A stretch of DNA of 64,000 bases. It comes from Periconia sp. R9002. Lineage: Eukaryota > Ascomycota > Dothideomycetes > Pleosporales > Periconiaceae. Position 1 is the first letter of the stretch. The number at the start of each line of letters is the position of its first letter. Where the stretch lies: the NCBI GenBank assembly GCA_023627715.1, contig JAMAHW010000002.1:124001-188000 (forward strand), given 5' to 3'. The translations under genes and the position numbers were made by a program. Positions 32,895-42,090 of the stretch are shown one piece after another. The notes beneath the pieces were generated by a model, which saw only the letters and a list, made by a program, of their open reading frames with translations, was not told the DNA's origin and made no database searches.

Positions 32895-34784
32895 ATGTCT
32901 GACTCGTCACTGGGAACTCCGGAGACCCCGACGGTCAATGGAATGGAAGTCAAATACTCCATTCCGGCCAATACTCATAACCTCTCCGAGGTACTTATTG
33001 AAAGACTAGGTTCAGACACCAAAAGTCTGATTAAGGCTCTTCCCTCGATCACACAGATTCAGTTCGATAACTCCCGGGAGCTTCCTGAAGCTGCCAACAC
33101 TAGTGAACCCTTCAAGAAAATTTTCAGAGGAACTGTTTGCTACATAAACGAGAAAGAGGTCATGATGAGAATTGGTCACATCTCTGGTGATGGGAATCGG
33201 AAACCTTTGTGGGCCTACCTTGCTACTGAACAATCCGGCAAATTCATCCCATCTGTTCGATATGTCACAAAGGATAAAATTGGTGGTTTCACGCAAATCC
33301 GGGCAAATACAATTCAGGAATCGGCAACGCTCAATCCAGAACTTTCATTTGCTTCGGGCTCGGATTTATCAGCTCTCATAAAACACTATTTTTTTCAGGC
33401 TGGTGTTGTTGTACCATAAGAGATAAAGATCAAAACAGATGGCTACCAGAATGCTCTCGTACGAGCGGCAGAACTTTATTCACAGAAGAGCTCAACGAAC
33501 CACCGCCAAAGCTCTGAGGATGCAGTGGTTACCGACACAGCATCGAACATGATGATGCCTCTTTCTAAAGATCAAGATGACCTCGGCGATGTGCCTGTAT
33601 CTGGAGCGCAATTCGAAGTGAGAGTGCCTGCCGGAACCGTACACATGGCAGAGAAGTTATCGGTTCTTTTGGATGAAAAAGAGAAAGAACTGATTATGGG
33701 TTTACCTTTCAACCCAACTGATTTCGCGATCTTGATGAGAAACAACATAAAAGATAGACGCAAAGACGCATTTCTCGGCATTGATGATGCAAAAACCTTT
33801 GTCCTCGCTCTTCCAATCGGAACAAAAAAAGACAGCCAAACGGACAGCCAAACGGATGACGATGTTTACGCGGTCTTGGACGTTGCCCCAAACTTCACTG
33901 GCTTTGTGCCCCACACGCTACCATCGGTGATTTACCTTACAACTCACGACTACAACGCAGGTCTATATCGAATCTGCCACTCAAATTTTGCAAAATACGT
34001 AACACTGGAAGAGAAATTGAAGGTTTTTGCAACGCCATCAATGTTGTCAGCGATAGTAAGGTATTACTTTTTCAGACACGGCAATCCTATGCCCTCTGAT
34101 CTAGTCGTAAAGAGATCGACCTACATAAGCGATCTTGTGAAAGGTGCAAGATTGTATGCAGAAAAAATTGGCAATCGTTCGAATGATGTGAAAGGGGAAC
34201 AAACTGAGGATCTTGAGATTGATCAAACAGGGATCGGCTCGCACAGTATTAGTTCACAGAACTCTGGAGCTGGAATTGAGAATAACCCGCTCCCAGACGA
34301 CGTGGACGCGGGAAAAAAGTCACCCCAGACAGTCTCAGCAACATACGTTCGATCAACCACTCCGAGTGTCCAACCCGCCCCAACTGTTTCTGGACCTATT
34401 AGCTCTTTGGACAATCTTGCCAGCTTTTTGGAAGACTCTTGTGCCCAGATCGAAACTCAAAAGAGCATGAGAGAAGCTCTTCAGACTCGAATGGGGAAAG
34501 CTAAAAACAACAAAGAGTCGCTGGAGCAACGAATGACACTTATGGAAGAAGAGAAGCGGAAGTTGGAAGTGGAATTACTCGAAGCAAGCAAAGAGGTGGA
34601 ACGCCTTGAAGTGGAGGACGAAAACCATCTGCAGGCTATAGAGGATGCAGAGACAGGAATGAAGGAGGCGTTGGATAACACTGATCCCTCTGTCTCCAGG
34701 ATCTTCAAAATTGGTTGTGGATATGGCGTAGGAAAGGAGGGACAAGACGGGGAAGAGCTACCAAACAAGAGACGCCGCCTGTGA
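32895..34784 (+). pseudogene. Array gene 5: two-domain member interrupted by one in-frame TAA
   Basis: One reading frame runs for 630 codons with a single internal stop, TAA at 33417..33419 (codon 175). Before it lies domain copy 1: SLIKALPSITQIQF (44-57), VMMRIGHISGDGNRKPLWAYL (89-109), FIPSVRYVTKDK, LSALIKHYFFQAGVVVP (158-174). After it the frame continues without a break as EIKIKTDGYQNALVRAAELY, which aligns with sister genes right after their conserved Tyr (IPYD). A second domain follows (ELIMGLPF, LPSVIYLTT, LSAIVRYYFFRHGNPMPSDL), then a coiled coil (about 34430..34670) and end LPNKRRRL. The stop therefore replaces the Tyr codon. Either the gene is freshly broken or it yields a 174-aa domain-only protein; a downstream ATG cluster near 33549 could start the second half. 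Alternatives: sequence error, or a very short intron. Confidence 0.8.
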
Positions 34785-35429
34785 TTCTGCGGTTATCGAG
34801 ACTTGCGTGAATCAGCAAATATTGAGAGACAAAGATGAAGGAGAACAATGAAGGAGGAAGTTTAATGGCTGGTGTTTTGTCGAGAAAGAGTCAATTCCAG
34901 TAGCATACCCTACAAATATGCCTACATTCGAATATTCCTGGGTAGCCCATCAATGTTTAGTTCATGAAGGTTTCTTAATTTGATACTTGAGTCAAAAACA
35001 CTTTTCCACATTCATAGATGAATCGTATCAAGAACTTCAGCTTGAGTTCAACCTGGAATGCTTGGACATCTAGATGTTGAAAGTATCACGTGATTAAACA
35101 TTTGTTGGATGCTCATATGTGCATCTGCAGGCTTGAAATAGATTGCAAGGTTCCCAAATTTGTTGATCAAATACACTTGCAAGAGTGTTGAGACTGGTGA
35201 TGTACATACCTACCTAGGTATGTATCAATTGATGTCAATGTGCATGATGAAGCTGAAAATAACTGGGATCCCATGCTAGCCATTTGTGGTGTTAGCGCGC
35301 TTGATTCAGATTGTGCACGGACGGCCACGTTGCGGGACATTTGGGGGCTGGGGGGGTCCGTGTCGCTGGTAACGGTAACCTCAACTCCACGCCGCCTGCA
35401 TGCACCTAAACAGCCGCGGCGTTCCCATC
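34785..35429. other. Intergenic, array genes 5-6
   Basis: No gene seen. A near-palindrome built on CATACCTAGGTATG lies at about 35204..35225; similar CCTAGGTA words occur near 53801 and 18212. Confidence 0.4.
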
Positions 35430-36593
35430 ATGTCCGCTCCCCAGTTGGAGTTTCCCGGCTCGCCCATGGCGGATGAAGATATGTTGAGTGGCGATGACGA
35501 CAATCGCAACGATGAGGGGGCGCACGTTGTTGCCGCGCACACAGCCGAAGTCGCCGATGTTCTCACCGCGTCCCTCACCCCTGACGAAAAGAGCATGATC
35601 GACGCGCTGCCTTGTGACCGTATCAAAATCGAAGACTGCAACGAATACGCCGATGTCAACGTCAATTCCAATTCAAAGTCCGAGTTTGCGTCTTCGATCT
35701 GTAAGAAGCAGGGTAAAAAGTATGTCATGATGCGGATCGGAGACGTGCTCGACGACGGTGACTCGAAACCTCTATGGGCTTTCCTCTCCCAAAGACGCAA
35801 CAGTAAAATCCTGCCAACCGTAGTCTTCGTCACCAAATGCCGTGAGCGGGGCTTCAAAAAGCTTGCCTGCAAAGGATTGGACATTCAAAACACGTGGAAA
35901 ATGTACCCGGAATTCGCCTTCGCCACAGGAAGAACGCTGTCGTCGCTCATTAAACACTACTGGTTCAAAAATGGATATACCATTCCTTACGATCTCAAGT
36001 TTAACAAAAAACCTCTGTATAGTCACGGACTCCTCCGTGCCGCAGAAAGCTACCGAAGAAGCAAACCTACCGGGAAGGGCATCAAACTGGAAAATGCCGA
36101 CCCGGAATCTATTATAGACCTAACGGAAGAACCTGAGGTCCCCCAAATCGTTTTGGACGAAATGGACATAATATCCTCCAATCCCTCAATTTCCCCTGTT
36201 GATCAATCCTCCCAAGAGCAGGATCCGCGCAGTGCAAGTGCATCGGAATCTGCACCCTCAACAGTCCCAACAATGAGCGGTTTCGAACTCCTGGAGAACT
36301 TCAACAGCACGTGGGATTCCCTGGGAAAACAAGTGCAAGACAAGAAAGCCGACAGATACGCCAACAAAGCCGCCCTCGCCGAACAGGAGCAGGAAGAAAA
36401 GATGTTGCTCGACAAGCTGAACCAGTTGAGATCGGACATGCAAAACCGGCGAACACTTGACGAGGCCATTGCCGCGGAGATTGAAGATATCAAAAATCGG
36501 AAGGTTCAGCTCCTCAATGACATGCCTTTGCCGATGCAGACATTCTTCAAGAACGCGTCCGACTATCACCAGAACAAGGATCCGGAGGAGTGA
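35430..36593 (+). CDS. Array gene 6: domain plus coiled coil, with SUMO-interaction-like motif
   Basis: Single exon, 387 aa. I chose the ATG at 35430 (MSAPQLEF, A at -3); an ATG at 35400 adds ten residues in a poorer context. Domain at about 38-210: SMIDALPCDRIKIEDC (55-70), VMMRIGDVLDDGDSKPLWAF (99-118), ILPTVVFVTK, EFAFATG, LSSLIKHYWFKNGYTIPYDL (170-189). The linker holds ESIIDLTEE (about 226-234), which resembles a SUMO-interaction motif with flanking acids. Coiled coil at about 300-362, then NDMPLPMQTFFKN, matching gene 3. The protein ends at NKDPEE and lacks the KRRR tail of its sisters; a minisatellite begins about 55 bp after the stop. Function unknown. Confidence 0.83.
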   Translation: MSAPQLEFPGSPMADEDMLSGDDDNRNDEGAHVVAAHTAEVADVLTASLTPDEKSMIDALPCDRIKIEDCNEYADVNVNSNSKSEFASSICKKQGKKYVMMRIGDVLDDGDSKPLWAFLSQRRNSKILPTVVFVTKCRERGFKKLACKGLDIQNTWKMYPEFAFATGRTLSSLIKHYWFKNGYTIPYDLKFNKKPLYSHGLLRAAESYRRSKPTGKGIKLENADPESIIDLTEEPEVPQIVLDEMDIISSNPSISPVDQSSQEQDPRSASASESAPSTVPTMSGFELLENFNSTWDSLGKQVQDKKADRYANKAALAEQEQEEKMLLDKLNQLRSDMQNRRTLDEAIAAEIEDIKNRKVQLLNDMPLPMQTFFKNASDYHQNKDPEE

Positions 36594-36646
36594 GGATTCG
36601 AGGCCGGATATCGATGACCGCGAAGAAACTATTGTAAACTATGCTG

Positions 36647-36850
36647 TTGTGTTTACGATCTACCTGTGTTTACGATCTGCCTACGTGCACGATCACCTAC
36701 CTTGTGTTTACGATCTACCCGTGTGTATGATCTACCTATGATCTACCTGTGTGTACGATCCACCTACCTTGTGTTTACGATCCACCTTGCGTGTACGATC
36801 TACCTACCTGTGTACGATCCACCTTGTGTGTACGATCTACCTGTGTCTAC
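36647..36850. repeat. Minisatellite, TGTGTACGATCTACCT-type unit
   Basis: About 200 bp of imperfect direct repeats with a core YGATCYACC; I count about eleven YGATC cores, spaced 15-24 bp. Variants: TTTACGATC, GTGTACGATC, GTGTATGATC. Starts about 55 bp after array gene 6. Open frames across it are only repeat translations. Confidence 0.85.
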
Positions 36851-36970
36851 GTCCCGATTGAGGACGCTTTCGCGGATTGTCTTATCCGTGTTGATACCGC
36901 GAGTAACTCATTACTCTGCGATGATAGCTTCATCTCTTGCTATGCTTTTCTCTTTCTCGTTTTGTATTTT

Positions 36971-37080
36971 GATTTTAGGCTTGTTGTTTTTTGATTTCAG
37001 GCTTGCTGTTGTTTGTTTTCAGGCTCGTTGTTTTTTGTTTTCAGGCTCGTTGTTTTTTTGTTTTCAGGCTCGTTGTTTTG
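36971..37080. repeat. Minisatellite, TTTTCAGGCTCGTTGTTTTTTG-type unit
   Basis: Five units of about 20-23 bp; the first two are variant (AGGCTTGTTG, AGGCTTGCTG) and the last three share TTTTCAGGCTCGTTG exactly. T-run length varies between units. Confidence 0.85.
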
Positions 37081-38054
37081 TGTATGCTTGTTTTACCTTG
37101 CTAGTATGGTTATCTGTACCGCGCATGGATTGATTATGTCTCGCGTCGGAAAGAGTATTTGTTCTTAATTTTGGGATCTTGTTTTTGTCGAGGTAGAACC
37201 CCTCCGAATCGTTCACACACACAAAAAAAAAAAAAAGAAAAAAAAAAGAGAACATGTTTGTGTTCTGCTGTTCGTGCTATCTGCGACCATGCGGCATAGG
37301 TAGTGTACGTTTAGTGGAAGCAGTTTACCTGCCAATCAATACACAGGTCATATTCTCAATTTCCTCCACGACAAGTCTAGTCGTACTCGCCACCTCAATT
37401 CCCCTAATCGAGTGTAGAAATGAAAAAGCAACGCGGTGACGGTTGCTCGGGGCGAAACCTGCATCTCTTATGCACCAATCACAGCTCGAGCTCGTCTAGG
37501 AGCTACCACAAGCTCATCTATCTCCCACTTCACCGACGGGTACTTGCATTGTTTGCCTGCAAGGTTTTCTTTCAGCCCGTTTACGGGTTCGCTGCTGCCT
37601 GTTTGCCTTAGTTGTATACGTGGCCGCTTTCTGGCGGTGAGGAGGCGCTCGCACTTTCTGCTTTCTGATTTTACACCCCTCTCCGTGCTTTCTGCTTTCA
37701 CGCCCCTCTTCTTTAACTCAGTTATTGGTTGGTGTGGTCTCATGAGAAGAATTTTGATAGAATTTTGACTGGACTATTGCGAGTGTGTTTTTAGATGTGA
37801 GTACGCCGATTGGTGGCATTATTGATGCTGCTGACCTGTTCTTCTCCCTCCCACGTAGCTTTCTAGAGACATATATCGCTTTTCTTGCGTGCTCCCCAAG
37901 CCTGAGCATTACAGTGTCTAGGTGTCTGTGTCGATACCGCTGGTAGTCTGGATTGCTACCACGACGATAGATCGTCGTTACATACCGCCTTTGACCGCAC
38001 GTCGCTTACCAGATATCTTGTCGCTACCTTCTTGGTATCTTCACCGATAGAGAA

Positions 38055-39134
38055 ATGGAAATAATATCCCTGGACAACGAGAACCTTGAAGGACTTCTTG
38101 CCCAATTTGAAGAAGATGAGAGGCGATTGGTTGATGCTCTTCCACACAGCAAGGTTAAACTCGATGACTTGCCCGAGCATGAGGCTGCTCGATTACAAAA
38201 CCTTCCACACTATGGTTCTCCAATTCACTACGTCATGATGGAAATCGGCGATATCCTGGATGAGAAAGAGAAACAGGTTATTTGGGCACTACTATTCAAG
38301 AGAAAAAGCACCAAACGCGGCCTGCCGAACGTGAAATTCGTCATTAGGTCCACGCTGGACAAAGATCTCAGACCCCTTGATATCGAAAGACTTATTAAAA
38401 TGCCGGTTAGATTTCGGGAAGAGTTTTCTTTCATTGCGACTCAAAAACTGTCTCTGGAAGCGCTCATCAGATTCTATTTCTTAAAGCACGACTACGATGT
38501 TCCATGGGAAGTGGATATGGACAGAAGCAGACGATACTTTGCGGCAAGTTTAGCAATAGCCGCAGAAGAGTACGACGTGGAACAAGAAAGCAATCAGGGG
38601 CTAAAGTCTGGTTCAAGTTCCCTCCCGGGGCCTACAGGCTTCCCCAGACCATCATATACCGCAGGGAACATCGCAGATCAACGACCCACTTCCTTGAAGA
38701 TCATACCGGAGATAAACACCAACCAAAGAAAATCCAGCACCACAGAGAGCGGCCTGGAAAAATGGCAGTTACTACTCAAACAGGGCCGGGTTCTTCGAGC
38801 CAAGAAAGATTCAAACTGGAAAGCACTCATCCAGTACGAAAAATCGGAGACGGCTTCCAACGCCCGGATAGCCACCCTGGAAGCAACACTCGAAAGAGAA
38901 AAAGAATTCCTGCAGGAAGCCCGTTCCAAGGCGAAGAAGCTGCGGGATAAGGACAACTTCCTCACGACACAACAAGTGAACAATAAGAAGGAGAAGCGAA
39001 AACTACGTGACTCTTTGCCGCCAGATATGCGCGCTGTATGTGAGCTTGTATGTCAAGATGTGCGACAAGCGATGGAAGATGAGGATGAGATGCCGTTGGG
39101 GAAGCGTCACAGGGTGGGAAGTACATATATCTAA
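38055..39134 (+). CDS. Array gene 7: domain plus coiled coil
   Basis: Single exon, 359 aa, with the shortest N-terminus in the array, so the domain starts almost at Met1. Domain at about 1-174: RLVDALPHSKVKLDDL (24-39), YVMMEIGDILDEKEKQVIWA (59-78), GLPNVKFVIRST, EEFSFIA, LSLEALIRFYFLKHDYDVPW (132-151). Linker of Ser/Pro/Gly, then coiled coil (about 255-315), LRDSLPPDMRAVC, acidic EDEDEMPLG and basic end KRHRVGSTYI. The C-terminal KRHR corresponds to KRRR of its sisters, followed by five extra residues. Function unknown. Confidence 0.83.
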   Translation: MEIISLDNENLEGLLAQFEEDERRLVDALPHSKVKLDDLPEHEAARLQNLPHYGSPIHYVMMEIGDILDEKEKQVIWALLFKRKSTKRGLPNVKFVIRSTLDKDLRPLDIERLIKMPVRFREEFSFIATQKLSLEALIRFYFLKHDYDVPWEVDMDRSRRYFAASLAIAAEEYDVEQESNQGLKSGSSSLPGPTGFPRPSYTAGNIADQRPTSLKIIPEINTNQRKSSTTESGLEKWQLLLKQGRVLRAKKDSNWKALIQYEKSETASNARIATLEATLEREKEFLQEARSKAKKLRDKDNFLTTQQVNNKKEKRKLRDSLPPDMRAVCELVCQDVRQAMEDEDEMPLGKRHRVGSTYI

Positions 39135-39783
39135 TCGTGATCTGGGGTATACTGTTGATGAGGTTTCACTATCTGTGTCGTATGACTTGACCACCGGCAT
39201 CGCAGCAACCCAACCACCATTTTTCGATCATTTGATGGTGGGTTCTGTGAACCATGTTGGATATCAAGTATCAATGGAAATCATTTTATTCACATGTCAC
39301 CATCTATAGCCTCGCATCACGCATACGAGTGTACCCTCCGCTCATGTAGCTGTTTGGTTAAAGTACTATACCCCGTACAGTTAAACGCACTCCGAGCACG
39401 GAAGATTTTTGTCGCTGTTACCATATGGAATCGCCGAGGTGGGGGCATGTCAGATGTTTGGAATTGTTTTTAAGTCGCGTACTTACGGCCCTTCCACATG
39501 CGAAACCGCAAATAGCAGACGTATATACATAATCGCTGTTACTGTTGGTTGCTTAAAAGGCCATGTGCCAATGATCGCTTGTGCACTGGCAGTACAAGAG
39601 AAAGTCAGAGCTTGGTGTTACGTGACCACTCCGCGTCCTCCCCACGAACACATTTGATAAAATTCACACAAAAACCCAAGATAAATTGAAATACTCATTG
39701 TTTTCTCTCTTCTATTTCTTCACCGCCATTTACAAAATCATCTATCGCGGTTCAATACCCCGTCCACACAGTCCCACACCGTC
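39135..39783. other. Intergenic, array genes 7-8
   Basis: No gene seen. Confidence 0.4.
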
Positions 39784-40800
39784 ATGACGAGAACCCATCG
39801 CCAGTCTAAGCATGCAAATGCAAAAGAAGATCGAGCAAAAACAAAAGACAAACTAAAACAATCAAACGGTGGAGATACATCCCGCAGCAGCAATCCTGAG
39901 CAGAAAGATCCTCTTCACTCCAAAAACATCGGCGCCTCTACCAACATGTCTACCAACCACAACCCAAACCCCCGGAAATTCCAAAAATCCCTCTCCCTAT
40001 TGCGAAACAATCTCAGCGCTCAAGAGAAACAAGTCTTCGACGCACTCCCACTGGCAGACACACTCTCTTTCCCAAGCATAAACATTATCCCTGCCTCCCC
40101 CAATGCCAACGCCAACGCCAACATCCAAACAACCCTCTACCTAGGAATCCGCCCTCTATCAGACCCCACCAAGTTCGCCCAGGAATATGCAACCCTCCAC
40201 GAACCATCCACAAACAACCCATCCATCAAAAAAGAAAGCGAACCTACAATCACATACAACGAACGCGAGTTCTCATCACCCACCTCTCCTGGCCCTCCAC
40301 AGCTTCCCCAAAGCCACCAACTATCCCAACCAGGCAACATCTTCTACAAGCGCACCGCAATCAGCCTCCTCCGCCGTCCCCACCTCCTCGACCCCCCTTT
40401 CTGCTTCCTCCACTTTAACCCTTCATCGCAAAAGGAACGCCACGACATCAAGTACATCCTTATCGCTTTCATCCTGTACTACTTCGCGGCGAGCGGGAGG
40501 ACCAAAGCGGCGTTCACGTGGAGGGGGTTCAAGGATTACTTCAAGATGGGTATGCAGCTCCTCGAAGGTAGGGGGGATTGGTGGACGTGGGTCGAAGAGC
40601 GGGGACGGAGGAGGAGGGGTGAAGGAGGGAGGTTGAATGAGATTGCGAGGTTGGTTGTTCCGGGGGAGGAGGAGGAGGAGGAGGAGGGTTTGGTGGATGT
40701 TGAGGATTTTGTGGGGGGAAAGGAAAGGGGTGGACTGGAATGGCTGGGCGGGGAGTGGGTGGATCGGATGGTGGAGGGGGAAGGATGGGGATGGGGATGA
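39784..40800 (+). CDS. Array gene 8: most divergent member
   Basis: Single exon, 338 aa. A basic N-terminus (MTRTHRQSKHANAKEDRAKTKDK) precedes LSAQEKQVFDALPLADTLSF (about 78-97), which matches the first domain block, and IKYILIAFILYYFAASG (about 223-239) followed by FTWRGFKDYF, which matches the last block. The middle is expanded by Asn-Ala repeats and a Pro/Ser-rich insert. The C-terminus is Glu/Gly/Trp-rich with a run of seven Glu, and no coiled coil or KRRR end is seen. Base use is odd: the coding strand is C-rich in the first two-thirds and abruptly purine-rich (GGAGGAGG) after about 40485. Family membership rests on two blocks and position, so it is tentative. Confidence 0.6.
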   Translation: MTRTHRQSKHANAKEDRAKTKDKLKQSNGGDTSRSSNPEQKDPLHSKNIGASTNMSTNHNPNPRKFQKSLSLLRNNLSAQEKQVFDALPLADTLSFPSINIIPASPNANANANIQTTLYLGIRPLSDPTKFAQEYATLHEPSTNNPSIKKESEPTITYNEREFSSPTSPGPPQLPQSHQLSQPGNIFYKRTAISLLRRPHLLDPPFCFLHFNPSSQKERHDIKYILIAFILYYFAASGRTKAAFTWRGFKDYFKMGMQLLEGRGDWWTWVEERGRRRRGEGGRLNEIARLVVPGEEEEEEEGLVDVEDFVGGKERGGLEWLGGEWVDRMVEGEGWGWG

Positions 40801-41204
40801 TAGCGGGGATTATGTGGATGAGTGATTTCGGGGTGTAGGTGTTTTTTTGGGATGTGTTGTTGTATATTGAGGATGATTTTAGGTATATTTATAGGAGGCC
40901 ATTCTCTGTGATGTAGATAGTGTTCTGATATCATAATAAGTTTCAAATTGTTGTAAATAATGAATACTGTCCCCGTGTTGATATCCTGGGTGAATGATGA
41001 GATACTGCTATGTCCGAAGTTTGATCGCGGGCAGTCTGAATCCCTCAAGCTCCTTCAATCACAAAACAACCAAGGTGATGCTCAACCGGTAAAGAAATGT
41101 TGCTCAAAAGAAACCAAACCAATTCCAAATTTGCACAGAGTAGAGACAATTGATAGTACAAAACAGTGACAACAGCTCCATGAACCATCCCCGAATCATC
41201 CCTC
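40801..41204. other. Convergent intergenic region after the array
   Basis: Nothing seen beyond 3' ends of the flanking genes. Confidence 0.4.
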
Positions 41205-41636
41205 TCAATACTCCGTCGTAATCCCCAACCTCTCCTTATTCCTCTTCAACGCCCAAAAATTCCTCCCAGGCCCATCATTATACATAAACACCGACTGCGG
41301 CGCCTCCTCCCTGATAACATTCATAACATCTTCCCACAGCTCCGTCTTCTGCGGCATCAGCCTCAACCCCGTCCCCACCATGACGCCGTCGAATTTCTCC
41401 TCACGCAGCTTATTTCGAAGCCAGTCAAGAGAGTCGGCGATTGCCTGTGGACTCTCGTCGCTCACGTACTTTAGCGTGATTTGGAAGCCAGCGGCGCGGA
41501 TTTTGTCCATGTCGGCGTCGATTTTGGCCTTGATTTCTGAGGGCGTGCCGTAGAGGTTGGCGAAGTAGGGGTCGATGGCGGAGGTGACGGTGAGGCCTGT
41601 GGCTAGGATTTTGACGTCCGCAGGGGTCTTGGTCAT
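41205..41636 (-). CDS. Small conserved-looking protein of unknown function
   Basis: Single exon, 143 aa. Starts MTKTPADVKILATGLTVTSA, with alternating hydrophobic strands and amphipathic helices, then FDGVMVGTGLRLMP and SVFMYNDGPGRNFWAL. The look is of a compact cytosolic alpha/beta protein, possibly a small Rossmann-like fold with a substrate loop (GTGLRL), but no family is recognised. No signal peptide or membrane segment. Confidence 0.7.
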   Translation of the reverse strand: MTKTPADVKILATGLTVTSAIDPYFANLYGTPSEIKAKIDADMDKIRAAGFQITLKYVSDESPQAIADSLDWLRNKLREEKFDGVMVGTGLRLMPQKTELWEDVMNVIREEAPQSVFMYNDGPGRNFWALKRNKERLGITTEY

Positions 41637-42090
41637 GGTGGATGATGGTGTGTTTGGAGTATCAATGTGATCTGATGGATTGTTGGTAGGCAGGTGAAAT
41701 TTTGTAGTGGATGGATATTGTTATTGAGCGATTAAAAAGGTACAGTTATATATCTAAATTAAATACGGACATTAGCCACCCTTAATCTAGAACTGCTTCG
41801 TAAAAAAGTGGTTCTGGTTCAGTATTCGTCGAATAAGCGGCACGATTACGAGGGTCCAGCTTCTAGGCTCTCGCGGACTGACAATGCAGACTAGGTATCA
41901 CTCCGGACGTGTTATTCCGATACGAAGACTAGATTTGCAAAACTCCGTTAGAACAAGAGCATTAAGAATTGTTCCTAAGGGTTTGTAGATCGGGCAATTG
42001 GTAGGGCGGAACACATTCCGGACGCTTGAGAAAAAAATGTGAAGTGCTTACATAATGAAAACGGATAAAATGAGGTTCCTGTGAGTGCGT
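41637..42090. other. Intergenic region
   Basis: Promoter side of the 143-aa gene and 3' end of the SDR gene; nothing else seen. Confidence 0.4.

Larger units (their letters stand above)
36594..38054. other. Repeat-rich intergenic region, array genes 6-7
   Basis: The longest gap inside the array. It holds two minisatellites (listed separately), an A-rich run at about 37211..37250 and a diverged direct repeat (CTTTCTGCTTTC then ACGCCCCTC-like words) at about 37655..37712. No domain remnant recognised. Confidence 0.5.

Noticed and set aside
33417..33419. RIP as cause of the stop in array gene 5
   Set aside because: TAC or TAT to TAA is a transversion; RIP gives C-to-T or G-to-A changes.
33405..33458. 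Possible short intron removing the TAA of array gene 5
   Set aside because: GT...CTACCAG spans of 39 or 45 nt keep frame, but they are at or below the usual minimum, lack a clear branch point, and would delete residues (EIKIKTDGYQ) that align with sister genes.
36647..37080. Repeats as a CRISPR array
   Set aside because: Eukaryotic window; units are diverged direct repeats without regular unique spacers.
36666..37133. 155-codon open frame across the first minisatellite
   Set aside because: It is a translation of the repeats (VYDLP-type units).
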